7,309 nucleotides of DNA from CBDUXZ01 sp965371325 [NCBI: uncultured bacterium] (GTDB lineage: Bacteria; JAUYMQ01). The position numbers and the translations under genes are program-made. The stretch covers positions 1 to 7,309 of the forward strand of contig CBDUXZ010000092.1 in the NCBI GenBank assembly GCA_965371325.1, given 5' to 3'. Below are positions 5,361-7,309 of this stretch, piece after piece; positions within the stretch are counted from its first letter, which is position 1, and the number at the start of each line of letters is the position of its first letter. Below the pieces are notes generated by a model. It was not told the DNA's origin. It was given only the letters and a program-made list of their open reading frames with translations, and did no database searches.

Positions 5361-5993
5361 TCAGGAAGAGCGCCGATAGGCTATGTAGTGATTGGTACGC
5401 CCCAGTTCCCTGTATTTTCGCTCATAAAGCGTCTCGATGCGGTCGGGGAGCGACGTGACATAGCCCGGATCGTCAAATTCCGATGTGAGCGCCCTCACGC
5501 CCTTCAGCTCTCCGATAATTTTCTCCGCGTAGGGCCTGAAATCTGTCGCAACGATCAACGATCCACCCGGGGCGAGCCGGCTCGCGAGAAGCTCACCGAA
5601 CGCAGAGGTAATGAAGCGACGCCGCTGGTGGCGCCGCTTGGGCCAGGGATCAGGAAAATTGATCGTGAACGCCCGGACGCTTTCGGGCTCGAAAAGGCGA
5701 GGAACGACAAGTGCGGCATCGCCGCACGCAAGGCGAACGTTTGGGCAATCAAGCCGGATGAGCTTGTCCCTGAGCTTCAGAACCCTTCCGCGGTTGTAGT
5801 CGATGCCCACATGGTCGATCTCGGGACGCAGCTTCGACACCGCGATCAAATATTCGCCTTTTCCGAACCCGAGATCCACCTCGGACGGCGCCTTGCGGCC
5901 AAACTCGGCTTCCCAGTCCGGCGGATCCCGTGGCACCTCGAGCAGAGGCTCCGGTTGTCCGGGAGCGAGTGAGACGGGTTTTCGCGCTCTCAC
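5361..5993 (-). CDS. trmB: tRNA (guanine-46-N7)-methyltransferase TrmB
   Basis: 210 residues, typical length. TrmB is a cytosolic SAM-dependent enzyme forming m7G46 in the variable loop of many tRNAs. The SAM-binding loop DLGFGKGEYL is at 40-49, acidic HVGIDYN at 61-67, and NVRLACGDA at 85-93. The family signature FPDPWPKRRHQRRR is at 113-126, followed by LAPGGSLIVATD (140-151) and the C-terminal TLYERKYRELG (188-198), equivalent to the 'T.fE.ky...G' substrate and SAM contact. All expected motifs are present. The start is GTG at 5993-5991, overlapping the uvrA stop in GTGA; GAGGGG about 6 nt upstream, inside uvrA, serves as the RBS. This implies co-transcription and translational coupling with uvrA. 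No terminator is evident after its stop. Confidence 0.96.
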   Translation of the reverse strand: MRARKPVSLAPGQPEPLLEVPRDPPDWEAEFGRKAPSEVDLGFGKGEYLIAVSKLRPEIDHVGIDYNRGRVLKLRDKLIRLDCPNVRLACGDAALVVPRLFEPESVRAFTINFPDPWPKRRHQRRRFITSAFGELLASRLAPGGSLIVATDFRPYAEKIIGELKGVRALTSEFDDPGYVTSLPDRIETLYERKYRELGRTNHYIAYRRSS

Positions 5994-7309
5994 TGCAACC
6001 CCTCAGCGAAAGTATCGCGCAGCCAGGCGCCCGTGTACGATTGCTTGCTTCTCGCGATGGCTTCAGGCGATCCTTCGGCGACGATCCAGCCCCCCTCTTC
6101 CCCGCCTTCGGGGCCGAGATCGACGATGTGATCCGCCGATCGAATCACGTCCAGGTTATGCTCGATCACGATGACGGTATTTCCGGTCTTCACGAGCCGG
6201 TCCAGAACCGCCAGGAGTTTCTTTACGTCGTCCATGTGAAGGCCCGTGGTCGGTTCATCGAGGACATAAAGGAGATCGTGCCTTCGCGCCTGGGCAAGCT
6301 CCGCGGCGATCTTGAGACGCTGCGCTTCACCACCGGAAAGTGTCGTGGCGGCCTGCCCCAACCGGAGGTAACCCAGGCCTACCTCATCGAGAATCGCGAG
6401 GACCTTTCTCAGCTTCAACTCATCGGCGAAATGATTCCGCGCCTGCCGGGCCGTGAGCTGCAGGGTTTCGTAAATGTTCAGTCCCTTGTACCGCACCTCC
6501 AGTGTAGGCACCCGGAAGCGCCGGCCGCCGCATGTGTCACACCGGATATAGATGTCTTCCAGAAATTGCATATCGATTTTCACCGCGCCTTGACCCGTGC
6601 AGATCTCGCATCGGCCACCGGGCACGTTGAAGGAGAAATGGCCCGGCCCCATGCGGCGGGAGCGCGCCAGGGGAACCTGTGCGAAAAGCCGGCGGATCTG
6701 GTCGAACACTTTGAGATAGGTAACGGGGTTGGAGCGGGGGGTCCGGCCGATGGGCCGCTGATCCAGAACCACAACGCCCTTCAGATGCTCCACCCCCTCG
6801 AGCGTCTCGAAGGCTCCCGCTTCCGCCGAAGGGCGGTCAAACTGGCGCAAGAGAGCGCCGACCAGGGTCGTGTGAACCAGTGTGCTCTTCCCTGATCCCG
6901 AAACCCCGGTGACACAGACAAACTTGCGTAGAGGCACGCGGAGCGTCAGCTTCTTCAGGTTGTGCTCCGAAGCGCCCGTAAGAACCAGGAACTTTCCGTT
7001 CCCCGATTTTCGCTTGCCGCCCACGGACGCGCGCAGCTCCCGCCGGAGATAGCGGGCGGTAAGCGTCGGGGAGGCCTCGAAGTCATCGCGAGGGCCTTGC
7101 CAGACAACCCTCCCGCCCCGCTCACCGGCCAGCGGGCCCAACTCGATCACATGTTCGGCGGCCCGGATGACTTCCCGGTCGTGCTCCACGACCACAATCG
7201 TGTTTCCGTTATCGCGCAGCCTGGCCAGAATTTCGACGAGCCGCCCGACGTCACGGGCGTGAAGGCCCACGCTGGGCTCGTCGAGCACGTAAAGCGTCCC
7301 CGCGAGCCG
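5990..7309 (-). CDS. uvrA: Excinuclease ABC subunit A, C-terminal half (5' part beyond window)
   Basis: 439 residues are visible of a protein that is usually about 940. UvrA is the dimeric ATPase that finds helix-distorting DNA damage and loads UvrB in nucleotide excision repair. The fragment opens within the first ATPase domain: Walker B LYVLDEPSVGLH (6-17) and H-loop VVVEHD (39-44). The second ATPase domain follows, with Walker A GVSGSGKST (135-143), IGRTPRSNP (187-195), a zinc module with Cys234, Cys237, Cys257 and Cys260 (CEIC...CDTC), ABC signature TLSGGEAQR (323-331), Walker B LLYVLDEPTTGLH (346-358) and H-loop VIEHN (381-385). All catalytic motifs are intact. Variant residues such as MQFLEDIY in the zinc module and SGGEAQRLKIA rather than the common QRVKLA suggest a divergent UvrA group, possibly the long or UvrA2-type; the missing N-terminus would decide this. 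Its stop overlaps the trmB start by 4 nt. Confidence 0.97.
   Translation of the reverse strand, partial: RLAGTLYVLDEPSVGLHARDVGRLVEILARLRDNGNTIVVVEHDREVIRAAEHVIELGPLAGERGGRVVWQGPRDDFEASPTLTARYLRRELRASVGGKRKSGNGKFLVLTGASEHNLKKLTLRVPLRKFVCVTGVSGSGKSTLVHTTLVGALLRQFDRPSAEAGAFETLEGVEHLKGVVVLDQRPIGRTPRSNPVTYLKVFDQIRRLFAQVPLARSRRMGPGHFSFNVPGGRCEICTGQGAVKIDMQFLEDIYIRCDTCGGRRFRVPTLEVRYKGLNIYETLQLTARQARNHFADELKLRKVLAILDEVGLGYLRLGQAATTLSGGEAQRLKIAAELAQARRHDLLYVLDEPTTGLHMDDVKKLLAVLDRLVKTGNTVIVIEHNLDVIRSADHIVDLGPEGGEEGGWIVAEGSPEAIARSKQSYTGAWLRDTFAEGLQ

Noticed and set aside
5120-5458. 112-residue plus-strand frame, Cys/His-containing
   Set aside because: It starts with TTG without a clear RBS, has random-looking composition, and its end lies antisense to the conserved C-terminus of trmB.
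5930-6895. 321-residue plus-strand open frame
   Set aside because: It is wholly antisense to uvrA and trmB, whose motifs are unmistakable.
1-7309. CRISPR array, tRNA/rRNA genes, insertion sequence or prophage elements
   Set aside because: No regularly spaced repeats, cloverleaf-like sequence, transposase or terminal inverted repeats were seen on either strand.

Overview
The window is a GC-rich bacterial chromosome segment with housekeeping-type genes, Shine-Dalgarno sites ahead of most genes, and codons that favour G or C in the third position. Nothing marks a plasmid, phage or insertion sequence. The mix of rlmN, trmB, uvrA, a glycine-zipper lipoprotein and a THGxCPxC zinc-ribbon protein would suit a free-living Gram-negative lineage (Desulfobacterota, Acidobacteriota, Rokubacteria/Tectomicrobia or similar). 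That placement is a loose inference; no 16S or other diagnostic marker is present.

Left part (1-2250). A short-chain dehydrogenase/reductase gene runs leftward off the edge (1-818). A 306-bp intergenic stretch separates it from a rightward pair: a small secreted protein with a histidine/arginine/aspartate-rich tail (1125-1703) and a glycine-zipper envelope lipoprotein (1750-2175). The pair ends in a strong hairpin terminator (2219-2247) that could work in both directions.

Middle (2250-4250). Between that terminator and a second hairpin sharing its stem core (2569-2600) lies the C-terminal remnant of a two-component response-regulator receiver domain on the minus strand (2362-2484). It was not obvious from long-ORF inspection. 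Further right are two leftward genes 47 bp apart: a VOC/glyoxalase-fold protein (2676-3104) preceded by rlmN (3152-4249), probably one operon.

Right part (4250-7309). A divergent intergenic region leads to a rightward 110-residue basic protein of unknown function (4409-4741), which converges on a leftward 62-residue two-CxxC protein (4758-4946). A 414-bp stretch without a convincing gene follows. Then come trmB (5361-5993) and the C-terminal half of uvrA (5990 to the right edge), both leftward and overlapping by 4 nt (GTGA), so probably translationally coupled. Taken together, uvrA-trmB and rlmN-VOC are leftward blocks for DNA repair and RNA modification, and the rightward genes are envelope or unknown functions. 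I see no convincing new multi-gene system. The most unusual items are the His-rich/lipoprotein pair, the decayed response regulator, and two enzymes lacking a canonical active-site or metal-ligand residue.
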